Below, one piece after another: positions 10,178 through 21,880 of a stretch of 64,000 nucleotides of DNA (positions within the stretch are counted from its first letter, which is position 1; every line of letters starts with the position of its first letter). The stretch covers positions 30,154,694-30,218,693 of the forward strand of contig OY987226.1 of the NCBI GenBank assembly GCA_963920705.1, read 5' to 3'. Source of the DNA: Odiellus spinosus (Eukaryota > Arthropoda > Arachnida > Opiliones > Phalangiidae). Made by a program: the position numbers and the translations under genes. A model generated the notes under the pieces. The model was not told the DNA's origin and made no database searches. It saw only the letters and a list, made by a program, of their open reading frames with translations.

Positions 10178-11440
10178 AGCCAATGAAATTTCGTGTTTAA
10201 ACAGTGAACTTGAGCAGAATAATTAAACTGACCAATCCGGATGAGGTATTATCAACACGTAAACGGAGGAAATGACGCTTTCAATAATATAATTATATAT
10301 GTATCAGTTTGTAATTAATGAGGTTGATTGTAAACAATTTGAGAAAACAAAATAATCCCTCTCCCATCTTACAAACTCTTGTAACTAAAATATCCTAATA
10401 AATAGTAATTATACAAAAATTAGTTACGCTTCTCACTTTTAAAAAGGTGCATAGTTATAGAAACGTTAGGACATTAAAAGCACCGTTAAAGGCTGAAGTA
10501 ATATGATTGGACCGATTTTATATTTATTTTTTCAAATTTTACCAAACCTTAGAAATTAAATTGACATCAAAAACCTGTCTAAAAATTCCAAATCATTTTT
10601 TTTTTTGCATGGTGATTCTGAAAATAAATTTCAAAGCTGTTCCCTTTTTAGCAGGACTAGTTTCCTTTTAAATAATAATTTATGGAATACCATACAAATA
10701 CGTCAATATTTTATTCTAGGCTTTGGATAATTAGGGATTTTAATGAGATAATTTTTAGACACTTTTTCTGTTAAAATTAATTTCTAATGTTTGATCAAGT
10801 TTGAATTTATTTAAGTAAGTATAATTTGGAGCCAATCATATTTTTTCAGCCTTTAACAGCCCTAAAATTAAAGTGTGCAGCTACCAAAAAATTATTTTTT
10901 CTTCTTCCGCAACGCGCTTATATTTAAATTCATATCAAAGTTATAAAAATCAATTTCTAGAGGGTTTCGTGGACGAGTTACACCAACTTAAATGGCTTTT
11001 CCCTGGATATAAACAAACCATTTTTAAACTAATAGGACAAAAATGAATTTAATGACGACGAGACAATCACAACTTTAACCATTAATTCTTCCGCTTTCAG
11101 TAAACATTTGCCAAAACTAAATTATTCTTCATTGGAAATTTAAAACTGTTTACTGTGCTGGACGATATAAGTGATTTAATAAAAGTTAACATAATATTTA
11201 AAACTAAACTAAAATTTGTGGGAGAAATTTGAATCTTTAGGCAATTATTTTTAGTTTTCAATCATAAATAGTTCCTTGCCATGTACCCAAAATATTTACT
11301 TCCACTGACCATTTGGGCCAATTTGCGTATTTCCTGTTTATTCCAGGTTTTCCAAGTCGGGTTCGAAGCCTGAATAAGCTTAAATTATTTTATGTTTGCG
11401 GTCTTTACATAATAAAATGGAAAGAACCAAACTTACGTGG
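10178..11440. other. Array spacer between IR copies B and C
   Basis: Non-coding spacer. Parts recur between C and D (for example the tract near 10900-10970 matches 25070-25140) and after D (10240-10400 matches 30040-30210). This shows that the array unit includes several hundred bases of 3' and 5' flank. No gene is seen. Confidence 0.6.
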
Positions 11441-11890
11441 CGCGATTATAGTGAATATTGATTAAATTTATTTAATTTATATAATATTATAGCGCAGCCC
11501 GTCTTCGTCATTAAAGTGTCTTAACGAAGCTAAATCTATTCGTTGGAATTCTTTCCCGAGATTCCATTTAAAATGTCGGATACTAATCTGAATAGAACGT
11601 TTACAATTGGTATATGGGAGGTAAGTTTCAATCGGATTTCAAGTTATGATAATTTTCATTTCCTTTTTATTATAATTTTCAAATAGTTTAGTAAATTCGG
11701 GGAATTTGCCCAAAAAGGCTTCAAGGAAATTACGAAATATTTTGGACGACATTTTAAGAGGTATATACGCGTATTTGCCTATAATATTTTTGGAAAATAG
11801 TTATTAACAAGATGGTCAAGCCCATAATAAGCCACACCACTTATGATATGAAACAGGATACAAAAATAATTTCCGCATAAACCGGAAACA

Positions 11891-13198
11891 GTCAAACTTT
11901 TTCATTTTTCAAGTCAAACTTTTTCATTTTTCAAGTCAAACTTTTTCATTTTTCAAGTCAAACTTTTTCATTTTTCAAGTCAAACTTTTTCATTTTTCAA
12001 GTCAAACTTTTTCATTTTTCAAGTCAAACTTTTTCATTTTTCAAGTCAAACTTTTTCATTTTTCAAGTCAAACTTTTTCATTTTTCAAGTCAAACTTTTT
12101 CATTTTTCAAGTCAAACTTTTTCATTTTTCAAGTCAAACTTTTTCATTTTTCAAGTCAAACTTTTTCATTTTTCAAGTCAAACTTTTTCATTTTTCAAGT
12201 CAAACTTTTTCATTTTTCAAGTCAAACTTTTTCATTTTTCAAGTCAAACTTTTTCATTTTTCAAGTCAAACTTTTTCATTTTTCAAGTCAAACTTTTTCA
12301 TTTTTCAAGTCAAACTTTTTCATTTTTCAAGTCAAACTTTTTCATTTTTCAAGTCAAACTTTTTCATTTTTCAAGTCAAACTTTTTCATTTTTCAAGTCA
12401 AACTTTTTCATTTTTCAAGTCAAACTTTTTCATTTTTCAAGTCAAACTTTTTCATTTTTCAAGTCAAACTTTTTCATTTTTCAAGTCAAACTTTTTCATT
12501 TTTCAAGTCAAACTTTTTCATTTTTCAAGTCAAACTTTTTCATTTTTCAAGTCAAACTTTTTCATTTTTCAAGTCAAACTTTTTCATTTTTCAAGTCAAA
12601 CTTTTTCATTTTTCAAGTCAAACTTTTTCATTTTTCAAGTCAAACTTTTTCATTTTTCAAGTCAAACTTTTTCATTTTTCAAGTCAAACTTTTTCATTTT
12701 TCAAGTCAAACTTTTTCATTTTTCAAGTCAAACTTTTTCATTTTTCAAGTCAAACTTTTTCATTTTTCAAGTCAAACTTTTTCATTTTTCAAGTCAAACT
12801 TTTTCATTTTTCAAGTCAAACTTTTTCATTTTTCAAGTCAAACTTTTTCATTTTTCAAGTCAAACTTTTTCATTTTTCAAGTCAAACTTTTTCATTTTTC
12901 AAGTCAAACTTTTTCATTTTTCAAGTCAAACTTTTTCATTTTTCAAGTCAAACTTTTTCATTTTTCAAGTCAAACTTTTTCATTTTTCAAGTCAAACTTT
13001 TTCATTTTTCAAGTCAAACTTTTTCATTTTTCAAGTCAAACTTTTTCATTTTTCAAGTCAAACTTTTTCATTTTTCAAGTCAAACTTTTTCATTTTTCAA
13101 GTCAAACTTTTTCATTTTTCAAGTCAAACTTTTTCATTTTTCAAGTCAAACTTTTTCATTTTTCAAGTCAAACTTTTTCATTTTTCAAGTCAAACTTT
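11891..13198. repeat. 22-bp tandem repeat, about 59 near-identical copies
   Basis: Unit of 22 bp (caagtcaaactttttcattt plus tt), repeated without visible variation over about 1.3 kb, ending in a partial unit at 13198. Such homogeneity suggests very recent expansion, or collapse or expansion in assembly. It is non-coding and lies inside intron 2 of IR copy C. Confidence 0.97.
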
Positions 13199-13377
13199 AT
13201 TTTTAAATAAGCATCCTCCATGTTATAAGTTTGGCATCCTCCATTGTTTTTAATGTTTTCCATCCTCCAAGTTTTAAAAGATTTTTAGCTTGGTTTTGTC
13301 ATACGCGACTTCCTGTTTCTTGGTTTAAAAATAATCTAATATTTGCTTATATAGAACGTGTGGCAAGCTTTAGTCAT

Positions 13378-13467
13378 AGTGCCGTGGTCGAGCGGTTAAA
13401 GCCGTCAAATATACGCAAATTTAATAAATGATAAATGACAATCCAGGTTCGAACCCTGGTGGGGTCA
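13378..13467 (+). repeat. tRNA-like sequence with A- and B-box promoter motifs (SINE head or tRNA pseudogene)
   Basis: The segment has tggtcgagcggttaaagcc (D-arm/A-box form) and ccaggttcgaaccctgg (a perfect T-arm with B-box GGTTCGAACCC). The acceptor strands do not pair (5' agtgccg against 3' tggggtc), and the middle is AT-rich with no clear anticodon arm. It is therefore better read as a tRNA-derived SINE head or degenerate tRNA than as a working tRNA gene. Confidence 0.5.
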
Positions 13468-13669
13468 AAAAGGATAAAAAAAAATGTAATAGGATAGATG
13501 GAAAGAGAATGAGTAGACGAATGTATTTCATTACTTTGATCAGTCAAATTAATGTAGTAATTAGTAATTTACATTTACTTAAAAGCTATTTATGCGTTAT
13601 TTGTGGTTTAAACCTACACGATTACTCATTTTTCTACTCGATGACGATTTTCGTCATTTCTTGAGACAT

Positions 13670-13729
13670 CTGACTTCAGACTTCAGACTTCAGACTTCAG
13701 ACTTCAGACTTCAGACTTCAGACTTCAGA
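13670..13729. repeat. 7-bp tandem repeat (cttcaga)n
   Basis: About eight copies of cttcaga in a row, next to the right end of the inserted cassette. Confidence 0.9.
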
Positions 13730-13904
13730 CAGCACGGGTCATAGTAAGAGCCTACACCACTGAAGTGGTGTGGCTAAAAAGTAATCGTTTTTAAAAAATA
13801 ATTTCCTTATAGGAAATATGGGATTATGCAGGACAGAAAGATGGGATAATATAGGACGTAAATTACGAGGGGTTCGACATTCCCAAAAAAAGCGTACGTG
13901 ATTT

Positions 13905-14395
13905 CGTCATTTCGCGATTTAACGAAGATTTCGCGATTTCGCTTCAAAGATTTCGCGATTTTGCCAAAGATTTCGTGATTTCGCTACAAAGATTTCACGA
14001 TTTTGCGATTTCGCTTCAAAGATTTCGCGAGTTCGCCAAAGATTTCGCGATTTCGTCAGATTTCTCGATTTCGTCGGAGATTTCGCGATTTCCAGATTTC
14101 ACTTCAAAGATTTTGTGATTTCGCCAAAGATTTCGTCCGAGATTTCGCGATTTCGTCGGAGATTTCGCGATTTCCAGATTTCACTTCAAAGATTTTGTGA
14201 TTTCGCCAAAGATTTCGTCCGAGATTTCGCGATTTCGTAGGAGATTTCGCGATTTCCAGATTTCACTTCAAAGATTTTGTGATTTCGCCAAAGATTTCGT
14301 CCGAGATTTCGTCGGAGATTTCGAAATTTCGCTTTTTCTTCAAAGATTTCGTGATTTTGTATGAAAGATTTCGCGAGAAGCGTACGAGATTTCGT
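13905..14395. repeat. Degenerate gatttcgcgatttcg repeat, second block
   Basis: Same repeat as at 5530-5757, here longer, with a higher-order block of about 70-75 bp repeated around 14080-14300. It lies in intron 2 of IR copy C and is non-coding. Confidence 0.8.
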
Positions 14396-15465
14396 GTAAA
14401 TGTCGGACCCCTCGTTAAATTATCTCAAGGGATTTTATAGAGCAAAATTTAAATATTAATTTTCAAGCTATTTCATCACGAACGCGATATAGATTTCACC
14501 TTAAACCGTTAAGATAGAATGTATAAAGGAAATAATGAACATGTTAGAAAATTAGGATTTTATAGGAATTTTAGGACAACTGGGCTGCCTACAATGACCT
14601 CTGGGCGTGAAGTCCCAGCAGGGTTCGCATAAAATTTTGAAAGTTAATTTCCCTGACTTGTCCAGGTTTTCCCTTACCCATTTTAATATTTTATACTAAT
14701 TTATATATTCGAGCGAACCCACTTCTTATTTGACAAAGCTTATCAATCAGATCATGGCAAATATTTTCAGTTTAAATAATTATGTTTCAATTAATTGGTC
14801 AACCAACTGTAAACAGTAATATATAATGTATTGTTTTAAGAGCTCATTTCAAAAGTGTTTCTCACAACAATATATCAAATTTGAACTTCAACGAAGAGCT
14901 TCCCGAGGTAATCTCTAACATCCCCCTCTATACAATACATACTTTCGGTATTATCCAAAGGATATCGATATTTTAATTTGGCCTACTGCAATGGATCTAT
15001 TGGCCGAAAGGGTCAATGGAAGCTTGACTGCAATTTCGAAAACACTCAGAAAGTCCGGCCTCCATATGATAACCGCTAAACCACGATCAATTTCGGTAGC
15101 TTCGATAAAGGATGTCGCTGATAAATGGGTAATTAAGAATCACTGATGTTATTATAAGATTGAAATCTAAAAATCCTTATTTAATGTTCGTCTAACTCTC
15201 TACAGACTTGGATTGGAATATTTACATCATTATTCGTCATCTCATTTCTACTTTCCATTTACGAATTTCATCGTAAAAATTCCAAGAAAAAAATACCGAA
15301 ACATAAAATATTGGGTATTTTTTTCAAATACGCTTGGGATAGTACAATGATGTTTTTTAACGAACGTGAGTCACCCAATCAAATTCGATTACTTAATTGT
15401 CGATCTCAAAACAAAGATATAATATTCAAATTAATTTGCAGCTTATGAAACTATCTCTAAACGTA

Positions 15466-15786
15466 AGTACTATTATTAATGAGACCGATACTTCATGGTT
15501 TGATACTCCAAAACTTTAATTTTTTGGGAAGCTTTCGATCGTCACAAGCGATCCTTTTCAACCCTTTCAACAAACTAAATTTTTACAAAAATGTACGTTT
15601 TACAGAAATATTTTCTTGGAGTAAATCAAAAACCATATGAGGTCTCTTTTCTTCAATGCTTACTTCTTCTTTTTTCTAGGGTGGAGGAAACTACTCATGT
15701 CCCCCAACCTTTTACGTTTACGTTGCCTGCGTCTAAATTCAAACCGCCCCGTTCACGTATAAATAGACTCTCCTTAAAGGTACGGC
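15466..15786 (+). repeat. PLE terminal block (inverted copy, left end)
   Basis: Reads agtactattattaatgaga and onward, and is the reverse complement of 20166-20528 with few differences. Chance ORFs inside it are not considered genes. Confidence 0.85.
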
Positions 15787-15795
15787 GAAACCAAT

Positions 15796-15960
15796 TTTTA
15801 CCTCTCCGAGTGAACTTTAGTTCACGGAGAGGTTCTGTCCTGATCGTGTGTGTGTGTGTGTGTGGGTGTGTGTGTGTGGGTGTGTGTGTGTGTGTGTGTC
15901 CGTCGTTCGCCGTGTTCGCAATTACGTCATCGCAAGAAAATTTTATTTTAGTTCACCACT
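15796..15960. repeat. PLE 3'-end hairpin plus (TG)n tract
   Basis: acctctccgagtgaacttt and its complement agttcacggagaggt form a hairpin at about 15796-15832. A gatcgtg(tg)n tract and cgaacgatgg-like sequence follow. The reverse complement is found at 50640-50840, and related ends are at 23257, 37188 and 63553. Confidence 0.75.
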
Positions 15961-16970
15961 CTTCTCATAGGTGGCGGTACAATTTCCAAATTCTGAAATT
16001 TTCATTTCAAATAAAATCTCTCACAGGAGGTCTCCCTCCCAGTCACTGTCCGCGCTCGACACTGTTAACTTTTGGGATAGCCATGCCAACGCGCTAGCGG
16101 TTATGCTATAAGTACATGGTAGAATCTGAGATAAAAACATCTTAAATCTGTGATAGGTGCTTTACGGAAGCCAGGCCGTGTAATAGTAGCGTCGCGTATA
16201 ATGCTTTATATATGTATCCAATTAAAAAAAAAATTAAAAGCTTATTACTCGTAATTTACATTATAAAATAAAATATTACTAGTCTTAAACGATCATAATA
16301 TAATATTCAAATTTAATTATATTTATTAAATTAATTTGACGTTAACTTTTTGTCACAGGTGACGCTAGATTAGTAGGAAGTAGGACTACAGCAGTATAAC
16401 GAAATAAAGGCGTACGGTTTTTTTTAAAAACTTTAATTATGCTTGATTTAAATTCTATAATAATTAGTTCTAGTCCTCTCTCAAAAAATTATATTTAAAT
16501 TTAATTATATTTTGTAAATTAACTTTCTATCTGTAAGCATGGAATAATTAGTAGCTTATGCTGTAGGTGACACTAGTTTCCCTCGAACTCGGCTTAAAGC
16601 TTACCTTAATACCTTTCAGTCAAGGAAGGTCAAACTCATTAAGTCATTTTCTATAATTTGTTTAATCACATCATTCTCTTTAATTCAGTCTTAGGTTTAA
16701 ATTAATTAATAATAAATAATCTAGAAATTCAGTTGTGTTTATTCTTGTAAAATCCATTTCAACTACAATTTGTTTAATCATAGTTAATTGAATTCTATCA
16801 TCATTACGTTTAATTTAGTCCTATAGCTTGAAAATAATTTAATTATGGTTTTATTCTTTTACTTTTGGTTAGAATAACTTTAATTTAAGATAAACTTCAA
16901 CTATTATGTATCTGTAAAATAACAGAGGCTCGAAAATTAAGGTAGTGGTATGGCGCGTCCGTGCTTGCAC
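15961..16970. other. PLE 3' untranslated region, left part
   Basis: AT-rich, no ORF of interest. It contains recurring short tracts (aaatttaattatattt, ggtgac(g)ctag) that reappear at 17930-18310. No gene is seen. Confidence 0.5.
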
Positions 16971-17772
16971 CATGGACTAATTATAGTATACACAGGAACG
17001 AGTGGCAAACACAGATTTCCCTTATAGCGCCGCGTCCGAGTCTTGTTAAATGTCGTGCCCTGTTTTTACCCCTCCGACCAAATCTAGCCGAGTCTAAACG
17101 AAAAAAAAAGGAAACAGAATTATGCGGCTAATGCCATCTTTCCGCCGTGAACTGAACTATTTTATTCAATGTAGTTTGAAATTTTCGTCTGCTTATCAGC
17201 TAGGATATATTTCTAAACGGTTATTTTAGTCTCTTTTGTTAAAATTTAACGAATTATTAGTTGGTTAGTCTTAGAAAATCATCTTCAAAAAATTTATGAT
17301 AGAATTACAATATTACACTAAAATAATAACTTAATAATATACTTAAAATCAATGTTACTCGAGTAGAAAGGCAGTGATCAAGCCCTTAAATACTGCTTCA
17401 AGGTAAGGTCGATTTTAAGTTTGTTAAAAGTTATTTTTTTTTTTTTTTTAAAAAAAAGCCAAAACTTACCATCATCTGAATCTCTTAATACACTTTTACT
17501 TTTTTTCTTCTCTGGAGAATGTGTAAAATCTCCAAACAATGTCTCAAACGTTTGAGCACTAAAATTCATCGCGAATTCGCGATAAATCTAAACACGTGCG
17601 TAAAGGCCTAACTTTATAAATCTTGTGCTAGTATTTTTCCCCGCGTTCCTACCCCCTTTTGACTCGGTTTGTCGTTAGTTCCCAGAAATTCCGCTGGAGC
17701 GCGCATTTAACAATCGTTAGCCAGAAATTTACTTCTGCCACTCGTCCCTGTGTATACTATAATTAGTCCATG
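16971..17772. mobile_element. P-like TIR transposon (802 bp), non-autonomous
   Basis: Inverted termini start CATGGACTAATTATAGTATA, with similarity over about 45 bp. A 7-bp direct repeat CTTGCAC flanks it (16964-16970 and 17773-17779). The CATGGAC start is shared with the larger P element at 40762, which also has a 7-bp duplication. On the minus strand an ATG near 17569 opens MNFSAQTFETLFGDFTHS and runs to a possible donor (gatg|gtaagt), which might be a relict first exon. No transposase core is present. Confidence 0.75.
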
Positions 17773-17899
17773 CTTGCACGGAGCATGGGGTCTCTTCGTA
17801 GAATATTCGACTCTTTCGAGAGAGTGAAAATAAAACTAAACATGACCATGTAGCTGAATACGTCGCTCCTATTTTTAATTGTCATTAGAATTTGACTAA

Positions 17900-18335
17900 T
17901 TATTTTAATACGATTTTTTCGTATCATTTATGCTTAATAAAATAGTATTAGTCTTCTTCTATCATAATATCATATTTAAATTTAATTTCATTTTGGAAAT
18001 AAATATGATGTAAACGTTCTACCAACAGGTGACACTAGTTTCATCGTGTAAATAGTGTAGCGGCAAAAGTAACCTTATAGCAAGAAGTGCGCCACTCCTC
18101 TTTCTTATTTTAACCCAAAAATTATAAAATAAATTTTTAACATCGTCTACCTGGTTTCATTAGTTTTCTTGTTATTTTAATACGATTTTTTCGTATCAGT
18201 TATGCTTAATAAAATAGTATTAGTCTTCTGCTATCATAATATCATATTTAAATTTCATTTTATTTTGTAAATAAATATGCTGTAACTTTCTACCAGCTGG
18301 CGGCATAAGTAACCTTACAGCAAGAAGTGTGCCAC
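17900..18335. repeat. ~270-bp tandem duplication in the PLE 3' region
   Basis: attttaatacgatttttt occurs at about 17903 and again at about 18174, and the following ~140 bp are repeated with substitutions. Non-coding. Confidence 0.75.
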
Positions 18336-18387
18336 TCCTATTTCTTATTTTATATATATATATATATTTTAATTATAAGGTAAGATT

Positions 18388-18485
18388 ATACTTTGAGTGG
18401 GATCAGCTGTAACAGGCGTAATTCACCGCCTATCTACCGGAAACTATTTTATAGTATATATCAGACCTTGACGACTTCCGGAAAC

Positions 18486-18519
<34 letters not shown>

Positions 18520-18650
18520 ACCAAATAATAAATTTATTTTTTATTTTTTTTGGTTTCCGGAAGTCGTCAAGGTCTGATACTATAAAATTAGTTTCTGGTA
18601 GATAGGAGGTGAATTACGCCTCTTATGGCTGATCCCACTCAAAAGTATAA
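18388..18650. mobile_element. Foldback element with ~100-bp arms and an A-rich loop
   Basis: tatactttgagtgggatcag at the left is matched by gctgatcccactcaaaagta at the right. The arms continue through ggtttccggaagtcgtcaag and enclose a poly-A stretch (18487-18515). It lies just downstream of the PLE ORF. No coding capacity. Confidence 0.8.
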
Positions 18651-18667
18651 TCATACCAATTATAAAA

Positions 18668-20160
18668 TCAATTTTTAACATCGACCACCTGGTTACAATT
18701 AGACTTGGGACGAGGAGAGGTAATATTTTGGTTTCCCAACTTGTTTTCTTTACACACCACAGACGCATTGTCCCATTCAATTGCGTGGCCCGATTTTGAG
18801 GTCCACATATGTTTAGCTAAACCATTAGATAAGTTTGCCTCTTTTACACACTTTTTATGTTCGCCTAATCTAATGTCTAAACTCCTCTTCGTTTCACCCA
18901 CGTAGCTCTGACCACACGTACAACCCACTTCATAAACAACGCCTCTCGTCCCTTTAATTTCTTGTTTTGGTTTATTCCTTATTAAAAGCGAACCTAATGA
19001 ACCTGAACTACTACACACTAAATCCAATCCTAACGCCTTACATTGTCGATTACTTTTCTCCGAAACACCTTTTACATAGGGTAAGCTTAAAATGGGTAAC
19101 TTTGTTTTTTCTTTTAAAAGGTTTGGTAGTCTAATATCGTTCAATGCAAAAATGTTGTCAATCAAAGAACCCGGGTAATTACACGTAATAAGTTGTTTCC
19201 GAAAAATGGCCTTATCCTCTTCCGGGAAATCTGATAAAGATTCAACCCTATATTTTAGACTTTTTATAATGCCTATTTTTACGCTTCGAGGGTGAGCAGA
19301 TTTAAAATTAACAAAACTTTTAGCGTGTGCAGGTTTCTGAAAAATTCGCGTTTCAATACGATTGTTGGAACGTGACAAGAAAAGGTCTAAAAAGGGGATC
19401 CCCTCTTTTTCTTCTTCTGCGTATGTAAATTTTATATCTTCATCTAACGAATTCATTAAATCCAATAATTCACTATTCTCTAAACTCTTGGGTTTTAGGA
19501 TTAAAATGTCATCCATGAAACGACGCCACAATATTAACTTCGTATTTAGGTTTAAACTAGGATCCTTAAAAATCCGATCTTCCAAATTTTCCAAATATAA
19601 ATTCGCAATAATCGGCGATAACGGGCTACCCATGGCTAAACCATTTAACTGTTTGTACATTTTTCCGTTAAAGGAGAAAGATGAATTTAATAGGCAAAGT
19701 TGGGAAAGTTCAATAACCGTTTCTACGCTCAAATTTGTCCTCGCTTTAAAAGTTGGATCATTTACAAGCTTCGCTTTTAAAATCTCCGAAGACTTTCTAA
19801 CCGGTATCCTCGTATATAAATTTATAATATCCAAACTCCCTAATTCAAGGTTATCATTAATCTCCGTCACTCTAAGGGTTTCAACTAATTGATACGAATT
19901 TTTTAAAGAAAATTCTGTTTCTCCTACTAGGGGCTCGATAACGTTTACTAACTGTTTAGCAACGTTATATAAGACGCTGTCCCTAGAACCAACAATTAAA
20001 CGTAACGGGGTGTCTAGTTTGTGAAGTTTAATTAGGCCATACGCGTAGGGTGTTTCCAAACCTTGACTATAAAACTTAAAACGTTTCTCTTTTTCTATTC
20101 CACCCTCTTTAACCGCTTTATTGACAATAAGTTTTAATTTTCTATCCAACGTCGTGGTCG
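18668..20160 (-). CDS. Penelope-like reverse transcriptase with C-terminal GIY-YIG endonuclease (5'-truncated)
   Basis: An open frame of about 495 codons. The RT has the PLE-type motifs GLIKLHK, TPLRLIVGSRDS, LGSLDIINLYTRIPV, GLAMGSPLSPIIANLYLE and the catalytic RFMDDILIL. A GIY-YIG nuclease domain follows, with GVVYEVGCTCGQSYVGETKR then RLGEHKK, which is typical of Penelope. The C-terminus reads NKLGNQNITSPRPK. There is no ATG at the start, and the frame is joined to the terminal block just upstream, so roughly the first third of a normal PLE protein seems lost. The product would copy RNA and nick DNA for retrotransposition in the nucleus. Confidence 0.92.
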
Positions 20161-20165
20161 GATCT

Positions 20166-20528
20166 TTGTTTAATGGAGAGTCTATTTATACGTGAACGGG
20201 GCGGTTTGAATTTAGACGCAGGCAACGTAAACGTAAAAGGTTAGGGGACATGAGTAGTTTCCTCCACCCTAAAAAAAAAAGAAGAAGTAAGCATTGAAGA
20301 AAAGAGACCTCCTATGGTTTTTGATTTACTCCAAGAAAATATTTCTGTAAAACGTACATTTTTGTAAAAATTTAGTTTGTTGAAAGGGTTGAAAAGGATC
20401 GCTTGTGACGATCGAAAGCTTCCCAAAAAATTAAAGTTTTGGAGTATCAAACCATGAAGTATCGGTCTCATTAATAATAGTACTTATATTTATATCTCAC
20501 CATGGTTAATAATTTTAATATTAAAGAT
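20166..20528 (-). repeat. PLE terminal block (right end, 5' side of the element)
   Basis: Reverse-complement partner of 15466-15786, abutting the 14-bp target duplication at 20529. Confidence 0.85.
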
Positions 20529-20764
20529 TATCTCTAAACGTATTAGTCAAAGGATAATTGCCGGAGTTTGGACCCTAGCGTGTGTTGTAATAATTAGCGA
20601 AATATCAGGCGCCATGAAATCAAAGTACTCGTTCGTGGTTTACGACAACATCAAGAGCTTCGATGAAATTATCCCCGATCTCGATGGCAACCCAAAGTCC
20701 TTACGGGACAATCTGAAGATAAACTTTTTAACTTATGGGTAAAGTTTTGAATCAGAGATTTACG

Positions 20765-21880
20765 CAGCTGTTCCCAAAACGCAATGTTCCCTTCACAGCG
20801 GTTCCTGAAATAGCAGAGTAAAGTGCTTGATGTATTTTAGTAAGCTGTAGGTACGATTTTTAGAAAGTTTACCCATCTTATATCAATCTACACTCGGATA
20901 TCCGATTAGGGAACTACTCTTCTGGGAACTGCACTTAAGGGGTACACCGCCACGATTGTGGGAACGATTTTTTTTCGCTAAGTCAGTAAGAGCCAATGGT
21001 GATTGAGAGAAAAATACTTTAGAGTTTCCCATTCCATTCTCGCTACACCTTGACGAAGAAAATTAACATTCAAAGTGTCATACTTATATCGCATACGTTA
21101 CTTAGGTTACAATTCTTATCTCAGCCGGGAAGCCCTCATATGAGCAGTTCCCATAAAAGCGGTTCCCATAATCGCGGTTCCCAAAAACGCAGTTTATTCA
21201 TTATAACAGTTCCCATTACAGCGGTTCCCAAAACCGCAGTGTTCCCATTACAGCGGTTCCCGAAATAGCGGATTGAAGTACTTGATGAATTTTTAGGGGC
21301 TGTACGTACGATTTTTAGAATGTTGACCTGCAACTTATATCTATCTACACAAGTGTTAGGTTAGACGTACATTCCCAAGGTTTGATGAAGGACGGATACT
21401 TTCAATGGTTTTAATGGGTTAGGTTAGGCTGGGATAGACATCCATTTCTATGGTTGGATGAAGTACGAATACTTCGTAACGGTTTAACAGGGTTAAGTTT
21501 GGTAAGATATCCATTCCCAAGGTTTGATGAAGGGCGAATACTTCGTATTGGGTGAGGTTAGGTTGCGTTAGGACATACATATATCCCATGGTTCGATGAA
21601 AGACGATTACTTTGTAATAGTTTGGCTTGGTATGTTAGGTATGAAGGACGATTACCTCGTATTGGGCTAGATAAGAGCTCCTTTCCCAAGTTTGTATCAG
21701 AGCCGAACATCGTATATTAGAGAAAAGCTCACAGCCCTAGAAAAACTCTGCTATTTCCCAAAAGAGCGGCCACCAGATCCCTAAACAGCGGCCGCTCTTA
21801 TTAAAAGAGCAGTTTTGAGATTTGCCGCTGTTTTTTGGAAATCGAGGCTGCTATTTTGGGAACTGCTCTTCTGGAGTACA
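20765..21880. mobile_element. Word-repeat element in intron 5 of IR copy C
   Basis: The left part repeats variants of gcggttcccataatcgcggt; the right part repeats complements of these (ctgctctt, gagcggcc, tttgggaactgctctt). In the middle are ttaggttaggct-type tracts and repeated gaaggacgaatacttcgta phrases. The intron in copy D lacks this block. It shares its architecture with elements at 22375, 41529 and 47363. Edges are approximate. Confidence 0.5.

Larger units (their letters stand above)
11807..13777. mobile_element. ~2-kb inserted cassette holding a 22-bp satellite, a tRNA-like tract and a 7-bp repeat
   Basis: IR copy A runs from agttatta straight into aaaagcaatcg after exon 2. Copy C has about 1.97 kb between the same two points. 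The cassette starts near acaagatggtcaagccc and ends with the hairpin acaccactgaagtggtgt followed by ggcta; ccacaccact also occurs near its left end. A terminal hairpin followed by CTAA resembles a Helitron 3' end, but no Helitron coding sequence or TC start is clear, so the class is open. Confidence 0.6.
15466..20528 (-). mobile_element. Penelope-like element (PLE) insertion with inverted terminal repeats
   Basis: The insertion splits exon 5 of IR copy C and is flanked by a 14-bp duplication TATCTCTAAACGTA (15452-15465 and 20529-20542). A ~320-bp terminal block occurs at both ends in opposite orientation (15466-15786 plus, 20166-20528 minus), like the inverted pseudo-LTR arrangement described for Penelope elements. 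On the minus strand the order is terminal block, RT/GIY-YIG ORF, long 3' region, 3' hairpin (about 15796-15832), inverted terminal block. A P-like element and a foldback element are nested in the 3' region. Confidence 0.85.

Noticed and set aside
11891-13198. CRISPR array (regular 22-bp repeats)
   Set aside because: The units are directly adjacent with no unique spacers, and the genome is eukaryotic. This is a satellite.
13378-13467. A functional tRNA gene
   Set aside because: The T-arm and B-box are perfect, but the acceptor strands do not pair and no anticodon arm is clear. It is kept only as a tRNA-like repeat.
11807-13777. Confident Helitron call
   Set aside because: A 3'-type hairpin with CTAA is present, but there is no clear TC start, no A/T insertion site and no Rep/helicase sequence.
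15466-15786. Hammerhead ribozyme in the PLE terminal block
   Set aside because: I looked for the CTGATGA...GAAA core by eye and did not find it; only a covariance search could settle it.
15591-16097. 168-codon plus-strand ORF
   Set aside because: Spans the PLE terminal block and the (TG)n tract; the VCVCVCG stretch is microsatellite translation.
21050-21268. Open frames over the gcggttccca repeats
   Set aside because: Generated on both strands by the repeated phrase of a word-repeat element.
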